NCBI GenBank assembly: GCA_044224215.1
Contig: JBGAKX010000019.1
Coordinates: forward strand, 1 to 47,574
From: DAOMFM01 sp035429825
GTDB taxonomy: Bacteria > Acidobacteriota > Blastocatellia > UBA7656 > JADIYM01
Length of the DNA: 47,574 bases
Reading direction: 5' to 3'
Shown here: piece by piece, positions 24,586-35,350 of the stretch
Layout of the letters: each line of letters begins with the position of its first letter
Numbering within the stretch: position 1 is the first letter of the stretch
Translations under genes and position numbers: made by a program
The notes under the pieces: model-generated
What the model was told of the DNA's origin: nothing
The model's input: only the letters and a program-made list of their open reading frames with translations
Databases searched by the model: none

Positions 24586-26063
24586 GAGCATACGGAATGA
24601 ACCTGCTTCACATCCTTGGCGTCGTCGCGTTGTGCGCGACCGTCGTGTCCACATCGGCGTCCTTTGCCGCACAGGGCGAGCAGACGACACCACCGGCCCC
24701 GGCCGCACCGCGCTCGGTGAAGTTCCCGCAGCCGGTCGAGAAGACGCTCGCGAATGGCCTCAGGGTCATCGCCGTCGAACGCACGGGCGTCCCGGTCGTC
24801 ACCGCCGAGTTGATGATTCGGAGCGGCGGCGAGGTCGATCCGGCCAACCTGTCAGGCCTTGCGGACGTCACGGCGGGTCTGCTCACAAAGGGAACGGCGC
24901 GCAGGACCGCACCGCAGATTGCGGAGGCGATCGACGCGCTCGGCGGGTCACTCAATTCGGACGCCGATTGGGACGTCTCGACGGCAACCGTGACGGTGAT
25001 GTCGTCAAAGATCGGCGCGGCGCTCGAGATTCTGTCCGACGTCGTTCGCAATCCCGTGTTCAGCGACGAGGAGATCGACCGCTACCGGCAGCAGGCGATC
25101 GACGACCTCACGGTGACGATGGCGCAACCCGGTCCGCTTGCGACGCTCGTCGCGGCGCGCGTGCTCTACGGCAATGCGCCGTATGGTCATCCGCTCGCCG
25201 GAACCCCTGAGTCTCTCGGACGGATGAAGCGCGACGACATCGTGAAGTTGCACGACGCGTACTATCGGCCGGACAACGCGATCCTCGTCATCGGCGGCGA
25301 TATCAGTCCGGCGACGGCGTTCAAGCTCGCCACCGAGCTCTTTGGGAACTGGAAGCGACCGGCGACGCCGCTCCCTGTGTCGGCGGGTGGCGCGGGCGGC
25401 GGCCCGTCGGCGACTGCGCGCGTCGTCGTGATCGACAAGCCGGATGCCGGCCAGGCGGCGGTATTGCTGGTGCGCCCGGGTATCAAGCGGTCGGATGCGG
25501 AATACTACAGGGCGATCGTTGCGAATACGGTGCTCGGCGGCGGCTATTCGGCGCGTCTCAACCAGGAGATTCGCATCAAACGCGGTCTGAGTTATGGCGC
25601 CTCCAGCCGGCTTGACACGCGGCGAGACGTCGGACCGTTCATCGCGTCGACGCAGACGAAGAACGAATCGGGCGCTGAGGTTGCGGGGTTGCTTTTGGCG
25701 GAACTGACAAGGCTCGGCAGCGAAGCGGTCGCGGTCGACGAGTTGACGCCGAGGCAGGCGACGTTGACGGGCAATTTTGCGCGGGCACTCGAGACGTCAC
25801 AGGGTCTGGTTGGTCGCATCGGCAACTTCGCGTTGTACGGTCTCGATTTGAACACGGCGAATAGTTTCATCGCGGCGATTCAGAAGGTGAATTCGGCCGA
25901 CGTGCAGCAACTCGCGTCGACGCGTCTGGACGCGAAGGGCGCGTCGATCATCATTGTCGGGAACGCGTCCAAGTTCGTTGACGACCTCAAGAAACAGTTT
26001 CCGAACGTCGAGGTGATCCCGGTCGACAAGTTGAACCTCGAGAGTGCGACGCTCGTGAAGTAG
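24582..26063 (+). CDS. M16 family peptidase-like protein, non-catalytic partner
   Basis: A 493-residue secreted protein homologous to M16B peptidases. At the place of the HxxEH motif it has LADVT, so it cannot bind the catalytic zinc. It keeps the Arg/Tyr pair of the C-terminal domain (IKRGLSYGASSRL), which in M16B heterodimers helps bind substrate. The signal sequence covers about residues 6-33 (MNLLHILGVVALCATVVSTS...). Start at the ATG that overlaps the upstream stop, with GGGAGGTG 7 bases upstream; the methionine five codons later is an alternative. It ends 12 bases before a palindromic repeat element. Confidence 0.9.
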   Translation: MRAYGMNLLHILGVVALCATVVSTSASFAAQGEQTTPPAPAAPRSVKFPQPVEKTLANGLRVIAVERTGVPVVTAELMIRSGGEVDPANLSGLADVTAGLLTKGTARRTAPQIAEAIDALGGSLNSDADWDVSTATVTVMSSKIGAALEILSDVVRNPVFSDEEIDRYRQQAIDDLTVTMAQPGPLATLVAARVLYGNAPYGHPLAGTPESLGRMKRDDIVKLHDAYYRPDNAILVIGGDISPATAFKLATELFGNWKRPATPLPVSAGGAGGGPSATARVVVIDKPDAGQAAVLLVRPGIKRSDAEYYRAIVANTVLGGGYSARLNQEIRIKRGLSYGASSRLDTRRDVGPFIASTQTKNESGAEVAGLLLAELTRLGSEAVAVDELTPRQATLTGNFARALETSQGLVGRIGNFALYGLDLNTANSFIAAIQKVNSADVQQLASTRLDAKGASIIIVGNASKFVDDLKKQFPNVEVIPVDKLNLESATLVK

Positions 26064-26075
26064 GGTCGAACGACA

Positions 26076-26607
26076 GACCCTTACAGGGTCCGTCCGGTAT
26101 TGATGAGACACCGGGGGTCGTCGTCGCGCTTCGCGCGCCTCGACCCCCGGCTATTTTCACGCACCCTTTCAGGGTGCTCCGGATGTGCAGCAGGTGGGCA
26201 CGCAGTGACCAGACGCCTGCCGGCGCCTGTCCGGCGCGACACGAACGAGCTGACGCAGGCACGAACTGACTCCGGGCACCCCTTTCAGGGTGCTTCGGAT
26301 GTGCAGCAGGTGGGCACGCAGTGACCAGACGCCTGCCGACGCCTGTACGGCGCGACACGAGCGAGCTGACGCAGGCACGACGCGACTCCAGGCACCCCTT
26401 TCAGGGTGCTCCGGATGCGCAGCAGGTGGGCACGCAGTGACCAGACGCCTGCCGGCGCCTGTACGGCGCGACACGAGCGAGCTGACGCAGGCACGACGCG
26501 ACTCTGGGCACCCCGAAGGGGTGCGGGAGAATAGCCGGGGGTCGAGGAGCGAAGCGACGATGACCCCCGGTCTAACCGACCGCGTCTGGCGACCCTGAAG
26601 GGGTCGC
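26076..26607. repeat. Large composite palindromic repeat element, family A
   Basis: Two inverted family-A units flank a tandem array. Left unit: GACCCTTACAGGGTC (26076-26090), CCGGGGGTC/GACCCCCGG (26111-26150) and GCACCCTTTCAGGGTGC (26161-26177). Right unit, inverted: GCACCCCGAAGGGGTGC (26508-26524), CCGGGGGTC/GACCCCCGG (26535-26570), then GCGACCC paired with GGGTCGC (26589-26607). The orientation is opposite to that at 7271-7481: here the GCACCC hairpins face inwards and the GACCC hairpins face outwards. The right unit enters the 3' end of lspA. Apparent reading frames across this region are repeat artefacts. Confidence 0.85.
26161..26507. repeat. Three tandem copies of a 115-116 base unit
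   Basis: Copies start at 26161, 26276 and 26392, each with the GCACCC...GGGTGC hairpin followed by the same roughly 98-base tract, which includes GTGGGCACGCAGTGACCAGA and GAGCTGACGCAGGCACGA. The copies differ at few positions, so the amplification is recent or is maintained. The tract contains its own GCCGGCGCC-type inverted repeat. The array lies inside the composite element. Confidence 0.85.
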
Positions 26608-27086
26608 GCTCCGGGACCCGCGCATCAGCTCGAGCGCCAGCAGCACCGCACCCACCGAAATCGCCGAATCCGCCACGTTGAACACCGGCCAGTGATGCGT
26701 CCCGACGTACACGTCGATGAAATCGACCACACGTCCGGTGCGGACGCGATCGACGAGATTCCCGACGATCCCCGCGAACAGCATCGCGTACGTCAACTGC
26801 GCGCGCCACGCGCGTGCGCTCGTCCGCAGCGCCATCACCACGACGATGCACGCCGCCGTCGTCGAGAACCCCGCGAGAATCCAGCGCGTCGTCTGTTCGC
26901 CCGAGTTGAACATGCTGAACGCGATCCCCGGATTCTCGGCGTAGACCAACCGCACCAGCCCACCGATCACGTCAATGTCCGGCCCGGTCCGCAGACGCGC
27001 CGCCGCCCACTGCTTGGACCAGTGGTCCAGCCACAGAACCGCGGCAGCCAGAAGCCCGTACCCGGCGCGCAACCGCCAACCGTCGC

Positions 27087-27090
<4 letters not shown>
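26572..27090 (-). CDS. lspA: Lipoprotein signal peptidase (signal peptidase II)
   Basis: A 172-residue, four-span inner-membrane aspartyl protease that removes lipoprotein signal peptides. Motifs: AENPGIAFSMF, GIVGNLVDRV with the first catalytic Asp, and VVDFIDVYVG followed by FNVADSAISVG with the second catalytic Asp. The GTG start overlaps the ileS stop (GTGA), the standard ileS-lspA coupling; a longer frame into ileS is rejected. Unusually, the last 12 residues or so (SATPSGSPDAVG) are encoded by a hairpin of the family-A repeat, so the natural C-terminus seems to have been replaced or extended by repeat sequence. Confidence 0.93.
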
Positions 27091-29870
<2,780 letters not shown>

Positions 29871-29880
29871 GATGTGGAAT

Positions 29881-29940
29881 GGGGAGCGGGGATCGGGGGC
29901 CAGGGAGATCCTCTGGCTTGCCGACCCGATCCCCGTCCCC
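29881..29940. repeat. GC-rich long palindrome before ileS
   Basis: GGGGAGCGGGGATCGGG (29881-29897) pairs, with one bulged base, with CCCGATCCCCGTCCCC (29925-29940); a small inner hairpin GCCAG/CTGGC lies in the loop. On the transcript it falls between the coiled-coil membrane gene and ileS. Related words occur at 1695-1752. It could be a terminator, a processing site or a dispersed repeat. Confidence 0.5.
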
Positions 29941-29953
29941 CAATTCCCGGTCC

Positions 29954-30580
29954 CTAAATGAAGAGCTCCTCTTCGGAATACGCCTGATTGATCTGTTTTC
30001 GTGCCGGGTACCCGAGCAGCGTCTCGAGCGCGACCTTGATCCCCTTGACGATCGCGGCCACTTCACGGACCGGCTCGACCACCTGCGACTGTATGAACTC
30101 GCCAGTCTCCTCGACACGGGACGCCGTGCGCTCGACCATCAGATCGACGCGCTCGACGGCGCCGCTGGCCGATGATTTTGAGGTGACCACCATGTCCTGG
30201 ATCTCGGACGACGACAGCGCGACGAGTTGCTTGATCTCGGCGCTCGTCTCGGCGATCAGCTCGCGAATCTCCTCGGCGCTCTCCGTCGCCAGCACCGAAA
30301 TCCGCTCCGCCGACGCGGTCACTGCAGCCGACACGGCGCGCACTTCGGTCGAGACCGTTCCGACGGTCTCGGACACGTCGCCAACCGCCTTCTGAAGCTC
30401 GGCGACGGTCACCATGACCTGGGCGACCCGCGGCTCGTAGCTGGCGCGAATCTCCTGGACCAGCGCCATGAGCTTTCGCGCGAGAATCAGCAACCCGACC
30501 CAGACGCCGGCCTGGACAAGGAACATGATCGCGATGACCCAGCACGCGATGGCCACGGAGATTTCGAACTTGGGGTCCAT
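29954..30580 (-). CDS. Membrane-anchored coiled-coil protein (DUF948/methyl-accepting-like)
   Basis: A 208-residue protein with one N-terminal membrane segment (IACWVIAIMFLVQAGVWVGLLIL) followed by a long continuous helix (about 35-190) rich in Val, Ala, Ser and Glu heptads, for example VGDVSETVGTVSTEVRAVSA. This resembles DUF948-type proteins and, superficially, chemoreceptor cytoplasmic helices, but it lacks the conserved chemoreceptor hairpin tip, so I do not call it a receptor. It follows the YtxH-like gene and precedes ileS on the same strand. A cell-envelope or stress role is likely but unproven. Confidence 0.7.
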   Translation of the reverse strand: MDPKFEISVAIACWVIAIMFLVQAGVWVGLLILARKLMALVQEIRASYEPRVAQVMVTVAELQKAVGDVSETVGTVSTEVRAVSAAVTASAERISVLATESAEEIRELIAETSAEIKQLVALSSSEIQDMVVTSKSSASGAVERVDLMVERTASRVEETGEFIQSQVVEPVREVAAIVKGIKVALETLLGYPARKQINQAYSEEELFI

Positions 30581-30685
30581 GCCGGATGCGCCTCTCTCGG
30601 GAGTGTCACGCCGGAACCCGGACCGGACACGAAACTGCCGGCCCGGGATCCGAACGCACTATCGGAACTGCATCTGAATCAGTGG

Positions 30686-31102
30686 TTACGCGTTGCCGGT
30701 CGAGCCGCTGCCGCCCGCCGAACCGGAAGCCTTCAGGCGATCCTTCTCTTCGGCGTACGCTTCCTTGCCCGCATCGATGGCGGCTTGGAGTTGCTCTTTC
30801 TTGGAAGCGATCGTGCCCTTGCCCGCTTCGACCAGGTCCTGGGCCTTGCTGGCAGTCTGCGCGTAGAGCTCCTGCGCCTTCTGGGTCGTCGTGCCGTAGA
30901 CCTCGGTTGCCTTTTCGCCGAGCTGGCGGGCGCGTTCGGTCGTGTAATCGATGCTCTTGCGCGATGCGTCCTTGATGTCGCCGCGGAGCTCACGGCCGGC
31001 CTTTGGTGCAAACAACAGCGCAACTGCGGCCCCGATGCCCGCGCCGATGATAAGGTAGGTCAAACGATCCACTGCGTTGCCGGTGCTGTCATTCTCTGCC
31101 AT
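30686..31102 (-). CDS. YtxH-domain protein
   Basis: A 138-residue protein with a single membrane segment (TYLIIGAGIGAAVALLFAP) immediately followed by KAGRELRGDIKD, which is the YtxH signature (glycine-rich span then APKSGKETR-like motif). The remainder is an amphipathic Ala/Lys/Glu-rich helix (about 45-125) and a Gly/Ser tail. Members are stress-associated envelope proteins without a defined activity. A strong GGAGGCAGCA ribosome binding site precedes the ATG. The spacer 30581-30685 after it shows no feature. Confidence 0.8.
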   Translation of the reverse strand: MAENDSTGNAVDRLTYLIIGAGIGAAVALLFAPKAGRELRGDIKDASRKSIDYTTERARQLGEKATEVYGTTTQKAQELYAQTASKAQDLVEAGKGTIASKKEQLQAAIDAGKEAYAEEKDRLKASGSAGGSGSTGNA

Positions 31103-31252
31103 TGCTGCCTCCGTAAACTCAATATCTGCAATCTGGTGTCATTTCATGCGGGCGCAGGCTCAGGCTGCGCACCGCGACGTCACTCGCTGGCGAGTATAGC
31201 CGATTCGGCAACCGGTGTCAGCGCGGAAACCGGCCAGATCTTCTGTCTGGTG

Positions 31253-31258
31253 TATCAT
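31253..31258 (+). promoter_or_regulatory. Candidate -10 element of bshB1 (leaderless arrangement)
   Basis: TATCAT, five of six consensus bases, ends 8 bases before the bshB1 ATG, with TAGCCGCC between. There is no ribosome binding site. The spacer 31103-31252 towards the divergent YtxH gene shows no other clear signal. Confidence 0.45.
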
Positions 31259-31266
31259 TAGCCGCC

Positions 31267-32010
31267 ATGGACACGATCGAGACCGTGGACGCGCTGGCAA
31301 TCGGCGCGCATCCGGACGATGCCGAATTCGGCGCAGGGGGCACCCTGCTGCGCCTTGGGTCGCTTGGGTACAGGACGGGGATACTCGACATGACCCGGGG
31401 CGAGATGGGGACTCGGGGCACCGCCGAGATTCGCGCGGATGAGGCCAAGGCAGCTGCCGAAGCGCTCGGACTGGCGTGGCGCGACACGCTCGACCTCGGC
31501 GACGGCCACGTTCGCGACACGCCCGAAGCGCGCGCCGCACTCGTCCGCGTCCTGCGTACGGTGCGTCCAAAGCTCGTCTTCACACACTACTGGGAGGAGC
31601 CGCATCCTGATCACGTGGCGACGGCTCATCTCGTCCGGCACGCGTCGTATCTCGCGGGCCTGGCCAAGTACGACAGCGATTCGGGGCTCGAGCGCCATCG
31701 GCCGTATTCGGTCGCGCACTTTGGACTGCCGCGCTGGGTTCCGCCGACGTTCATCGTCGACTGCGGCGCGTGGCTCGCGCAGAAGGAGAAGGCGCTGATG
31801 TGCCATCGGTCGCAGCTCCACGACCCGACACGCGACGAGCCCGAGACGGCACTCACGGGCTCGGACTTCCTCGAGAGGCTCCGCGCGCGCGGCCACTACT
31901 TCGGGTCGCTGATCCGGGCCGATTTCGGCGAACCCTTCCTCGTGAAGGAGGCGCTGAACGTCGAAGACCCGATCAAGCTGCTCGGCAGACCGATCGATCT
32001 GTTCTATTAG
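31267..32010 (+). CDS. bshB1: Bacillithiol biosynthesis deacetylase (BshB1-like, PIG-L family)
   Basis: A 247-residue zinc deacetylase of the LmbE/PIG-L family, length and motifs typical of BshB1. The zinc ligands are His15 and Asp18 in AHPDDAE and His116 in EPHPDHVATAH. TRGEMGTRG near residues 43-51 is a further hallmark. It removes the acetyl group from GlcNAc-malate to give GlcN-malate, the second step of bacillithiol synthesis. It lies 48 bases upstream of bshA, which makes its substrate; this pairing strongly supports the assignment over other PIG-L deacetylases. Confidence 0.9.
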   Translation: MDTIETVDALAIGAHPDDAEFGAGGTLLRLGSLGYRTGILDMTRGEMGTRGTAEIRADEAKAAAEALGLAWRDTLDLGDGHVRDTPEARAALVRVLRTVRPKLVFTHYWEEPHPDHVATAHLVRHASYLAGLAKYDSDSGLERHRPYSVAHFGLPRWVPPTFIVDCGAWLAQKEKALMCHRSQLHDPTRDEPETALTGSDFLERLRARGHYFGSLIRADFGEPFLVKEALNVEDPIKLLGRPIDLFY

Positions 32011-32058
32011 CCGGGGAGCCGCGGGCGAACGCCGCCGGCGTCGGTCCGTCGATTCGTT

Positions 32059-33225
32059 ATGAAGATTGGCATCACGTGTTACAGCACGTACGGCGGTTCG
32101 GGGATTGTGGGGTCCGAACTGGCAAAGGAGCTCGCGCTTCGGGGCCACACCGTGCACATCATTGCGCGATCGCTGCCGACGCGGATCACCGAGCTCTCGG
32201 ACCGAATTCAGTTTCACGAGGTGGAAGCGCTCAACTACCCGCTGTTCGAGGCGCCGCACTACTCGCTGGCGCTCGCCGTCAAGATGGCCGAGATCGGGTG
32301 CCGCGAGCAGCTCGACCTGCTGCACGTTCACTACGCGATCCCGCATTCGATCAGCGGATACCTCGCTCGCGAGATGCTGCGCGGCCGGAAGGCGCTGCCG
32401 ATCGTGACGACGCTCCACGGAAGCGACATCACGCTTGTGGGCAGCGATCGCTCGTATCTCGCGGTCACGCGGTTTGCGATCGCCGAGAGCGACGGCGTCA
32501 CGGCGATCTCGAAGTTTCTCGCGCACGAGACGTGTTCGCAATTCGGCCTGCCGGACGTTCGCGTGATCCCGAACTTCGTTGACGTCGATTTCTATGTGCG
32601 CAACGACGATGGCGCATTGCGGGAGCGGCTTGCGCCGAACGGCGAGAGGCTGCTGGTCCACGTGTCGAACTTCAGACCGGTCAAGCGGATCGGCGACTGC
32701 ATTGAGATTTTTGCGCGGGTGCGGCGCGAGGTGAAGTCGCGGCTCATCATGGTCGGCGATGGTCCGGACGCCGGCTCGGCGCAGGCGCTCGCGGAAGAGC
32801 GCGGCGTCGCGTCCGACGTCGTGTTCGTCGGCAAGCAGCCCAAGATCGCAGACTACCTGTCGGTCGCCGACGTGCTGCTGCTTCCGAGCGAAACCGAATC
32901 GTTCGGCCTTGCCGCGCTCGAGGCGATGAGCTGCGAAGTTCCCGTGGTGGCCTCCCGCGTCGGCGGTCTGCCCGAGGTCGTCGAAGACGGAGTCAGCGGC
33001 TTTCTGCGGCCTGTCGGCGATGTGGACGCAATGGCGGCGGCAGCGCTTGCGCTCCTCGGTGACGAATCGATGGCCCGCGCATTCGGCATCGCAGCGCGCC
33101 AGTCGGCGGTCGAGAAGTACACGACCGATCAGATCATTCCGCAGTATCTCTCGTACTACGACGAGGTTCTGGCGAATTTCGATCCGGGGCACACCTCCGG
33201 CCGGCAGCTCAGGTATGTTCGCTGA
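32059..33225 (+). CDS. bshA: N-acetyl-alpha-D-glucosaminyl L-malate synthase
   Basis: A 388-residue GT4-family glycosyltransferase that joins UDP-GlcNAc to L-malate, the first step of bacillithiol synthesis. The N-terminus KIGITCYSTYGGSGIVGSEL is diagnostic of BshA, as are VHYAIPHSISGYLA and TTLHGSDITLVG. The GT4 EX7E motif is seen as ETESFGLAALE. Length is typical. It follows bshB1. BshC, the cysteine-adding enzyme, is not in the window. No clear ribosome binding site is visible in the 48-base gap. Confidence 0.93.
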   Translation: MKIGITCYSTYGGSGIVGSELAKELALRGHTVHIIARSLPTRITELSDRIQFHEVEALNYPLFEAPHYSLALAVKMAEIGCREQLDLLHVHYAIPHSISGYLAREMLRGRKALPIVTTLHGSDITLVGSDRSYLAVTRFAIAESDGVTAISKFLAHETCSQFGLPDVRVIPNFVDVDFYVRNDDGALRERLAPNGERLLVHVSNFRPVKRIGDCIEIFARVRREVKSRLIMVGDGPDAGSAQALAEERGVASDVVFVGKQPKIADYLSVADVLLLPSETESFGLAALEAMSCEVPVVASRVGGLPEVVEDGVSGFLRPVGDVDAMAAAALALLGDESMARAFGIAARQSAVEKYTTDQIIPQYLSYYDEVLANFDPGHTSGRQLRYVR

Positions 33226-33291
33226 GCGAGCTCGCGGCGAGCGTCGTGATCCGTCGAACCTGCCGCGACAACGGTTCGGTTCTCGTCACGT

Positions 33292-33309
33292 TGCCGGGTG
33301 TCCCCGGCA
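33292..33309. other. Small hairpin downstream of bshA
   Basis: TGCCGGG-TGTC-CCCGGCA forms a perfect 7-base stem about 70 bases after bshA. No T tract follows, so termination is only possible. The remaining spacer before the next gene (33310-33423) contains a -10-like TAGACT at 33340-33345 but no convincing promoter. Confidence 0.35.
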
Positions 33310-33423
33310 GCCGCGTGCGAGCAGATCGAGCGCTCGGGTAGACTGAAGATTCAAACCTTTGGACCGCGGTTGGCATCCAAAAACCCGGTTTTGAAGCTCA
33401 TTCCGCCCCCGCGGAACACGTGA

Positions 33424-35340
33424 ATGAAAACGACCTGGAATCGATCAGATCTTCGACGAACGAAGCACGCGGCGTTGACCGCAGCCGTGCTCGTCGTCGT
33501 AAACCTTTTTGCGATCAACGTGTTGGCGCAGGGTGCACGCAACATCGACCTTGGGCTGGCGGTGCTTGCGGCGCCGAATCCGGTCGCGCCCGGCAAGTTG
33601 CTGTCCTATCGGATCACGGTTGGGCGAACCGGCAAGGGCGCCGCGGCGGACGTGAATCTCGAGATGGCGACGCCGTCGGGAACGTCGATCTATAGCGCGG
33701 TCGGCCCGCGCGACTGGGCGATCATCCTGCCTCCGCTCGGCACGACCGGACCCGTCCGCGCCACGATCGCCTCGCTTGCCCCGGGCCGTCCGGAGACGTT
33801 TCTGTTCACGTTCCGGGTGGCCGAGTCGGTGCCGGTCGGACAGATGGTCGACGCGTCCATACAGATCACGTCCACGAGCCCCGATCCGCTTCCCGCAAAC
33901 AACGTGGCGAACGTGTCGACGCTTGTCGATGCGCGTCCTCCGCCTCACGCGGATCTCGCGCTCAACATCGATGCCCTTCAGGAACCCGTTACGAGCGGCA
34001 ACCTGATGATCATCATGTTCTTCATCGACAACCTCGGTCCCATGGCCGCGACGGACGTGTCGCTGCGCACGACGACTCCACCGGGAACCACGTTCGTTGC
34101 GCTCACGTCTTCGCAGGGCGACGCGTCGACGCCCGAGGTCGGCGCCTCAGGCGACATACTCTGTACGCTGGATGTCATCCCGGTGCACAAACCGGCGTTC
34201 GTCACGCTCGTGACACAGGTCGTCGCAGGTGCGGGCCAGAATCTGCTCGCGGTCGGCGAGGTCTCCGGCTCGTCGGTCGACTCGAATCCGCAGAACAACG
34301 TCACACGGTCAACAACGCACGTGGCACCGAGTGGCTTGCCGAGCGACCTTTCCGTTTCGTTCGACGGCTCGCAAACCGCCGTTCTCTCGGGAACGGTCGT
34401 TCCCATGACGGTGCGAGTGACGAACAACGGCCCGACGGACATACCATCCGCAACCGTTCTCGTTCCCGTACCGCGTTTCACACGATTTCTCGGCGTCACC
34501 ACAAGCCAGGGCACGGAGCCGCGCACGCCTCCTATCGGCCGGCCCGGCGCCGTTGGATGGCGACCCGGACTCATTCCATCTGGCGGTTCGGCAACGATCA
34601 CGATCTCGCTTGGTATCGCCGCGCGCGCGGGAACTCGGCTGTTCGGCAGTGCACTGGTCACGAGCGGCGCCGACGACACGAATCTCGCAAACAACCTGGC
34701 CGGTGTGTCGGCCCGTGTACAGAGTCTTGGCGATGCGACGATTCAGTGGGACCCACCCGACCCGATGTCGGGCGACCCCGCGCCGCTGAACGTGAAGGTG
34801 TCGCCGTCGTCCGAGAGCTCGATCGCCAAAGCCCCTGAATCGCCTGCATCGGCAACACGCAACGGCTCGGGAGACGTGCTCTGCTACAACGTCTACTCGT
34901 CGAATTCCGAGCCTGTGGTGACGAGCCCCGAGAATCTCTACACGACGGTTCCGCCCAACCAGACGGTCGTCACCGGGTCGGTCGCGCCCGGTGGTTCGTT
35001 CTTCACCGTGACGGCGTCGTACGAGGATGGCGAGAGCGGCGCGGCGAACTCCGACGGCACGGGCAGCGGCGCGGGTCCGACCATCGACACGTTCAAGATC
35101 TCGTCGACCAAGGTCACCGGAACAGGATCGGGGTTCACCGATAGCGTGGAAGTCCTGTTCGACGGAATCCCGTTCGTCGAACCGGCGAAGGTGAAGAAGA
35201 GCAACACAAAGGCCGTCCAGAAAGGCTCGCTCGTGATCTCCCAGACGGTCGATCAGTACACGTCGGGCGGCGGCAGCTTTCTGATCATCTTCCGGAATGC
35301 CGACGGCGGCCTGACGACCGTGACCTACAACAAGGAATGA
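33424..35340 (+). CDS. Secreted surface protein with DUF11/CARDB-like repeats
   Basis: A 638-residue protein with an N-terminal signal peptide (about 15-36, TKHAALTAAVLVVVNLFAIN...AQG). Three tandem Ig-like domains follow (about 40-170, 173-300, 305-440), each opening with ADLAL- or DLSV-type strands and ending in NN(V/L)A as in DUF11/CARDB repeats; examples are PDPLPANNVANVSTLV, SNPQNNVTRST and TNLANNLAGVSARV. Next comes a fibronectin-like part (around 455-540) and a C-terminal IPT/TIG-like domain (IDTFKISSTKVTGTGSGFTD). It lacks a recognisable sorting signal. It is probably an exported adhesion or structural protein. Confidence 0.75.
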   Translation: MKTTWNRSDLRRTKHAALTAAVLVVVNLFAINVLAQGARNIDLGLAVLAAPNPVAPGKLLSYRITVGRTGKGAAADVNLEMATPSGTSIYSAVGPRDWAIILPPLGTTGPVRATIASLAPGRPETFLFTFRVAESVPVGQMVDASIQITSTSPDPLPANNVANVSTLVDARPPPHADLALNIDALQEPVTSGNLMIIMFFIDNLGPMAATDVSLRTTTPPGTTFVALTSSQGDASTPEVGASGDILCTLDVIPVHKPAFVTLVTQVVAGAGQNLLAVGEVSGSSVDSNPQNNVTRSTTHVAPSGLPSDLSVSFDGSQTAVLSGTVVPMTVRVTNNGPTDIPSATVLVPVPRFTRFLGVTTSQGTEPRTPPIGRPGAVGWRPGLIPSGGSATITISLGIAARAGTRLFGSALVTSGADDTNLANNLAGVSARVQSLGDATIQWDPPDPMSGDPAPLNVKVSPSSESSIAKAPESPASATRNGSGDVLCYNVYSSNSEPVVTSPENLYTTVPPNQTVVTGSVAPGGSFFTVTASYEDGESGAANSDGTGSGAGPTIDTFKISSTKVTGTGSGFTDSVEVLFDGIPFVEPAKVKKSNTKAVQKGSLVISQTVDQYTSGGGSFLIIFRNADGGLTTVTYNKE

Positions 35341-35350
35341 CGAGGCGCGC

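Noticed and set aside
26161..26507. Possible CRISPR array
   Set aside because: The whole 116-base unit is repeated, with no short repeat alternating with unique spacers, and no cas genes are present.
25987..26851. Several overlapping minus-strand frames with repeated peptide blocks such as RRLVTACPPAAHP
   Set aside because: They are produced by the 116-base tandem DNA repeat; the period is not kept in frame between copies and there are no start signals.
29871..29953. T-box riboswitch before ileS
   Set aside because: The leader is only 83 bases and lacks the conserved antiterminator sequence and specifier stem.
29954..30580. Second chemoreceptor-like protein
   Set aside because: The membrane-anchored helix resembles MCP helices but has no conserved hairpin tip, so it is called a coiled-coil membrane protein only.
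31258..33192. A 644-codon open frame on the minus strand
   Set aside because: It is antisense to bshB1 and bshA and has the composition of a shadow frame.
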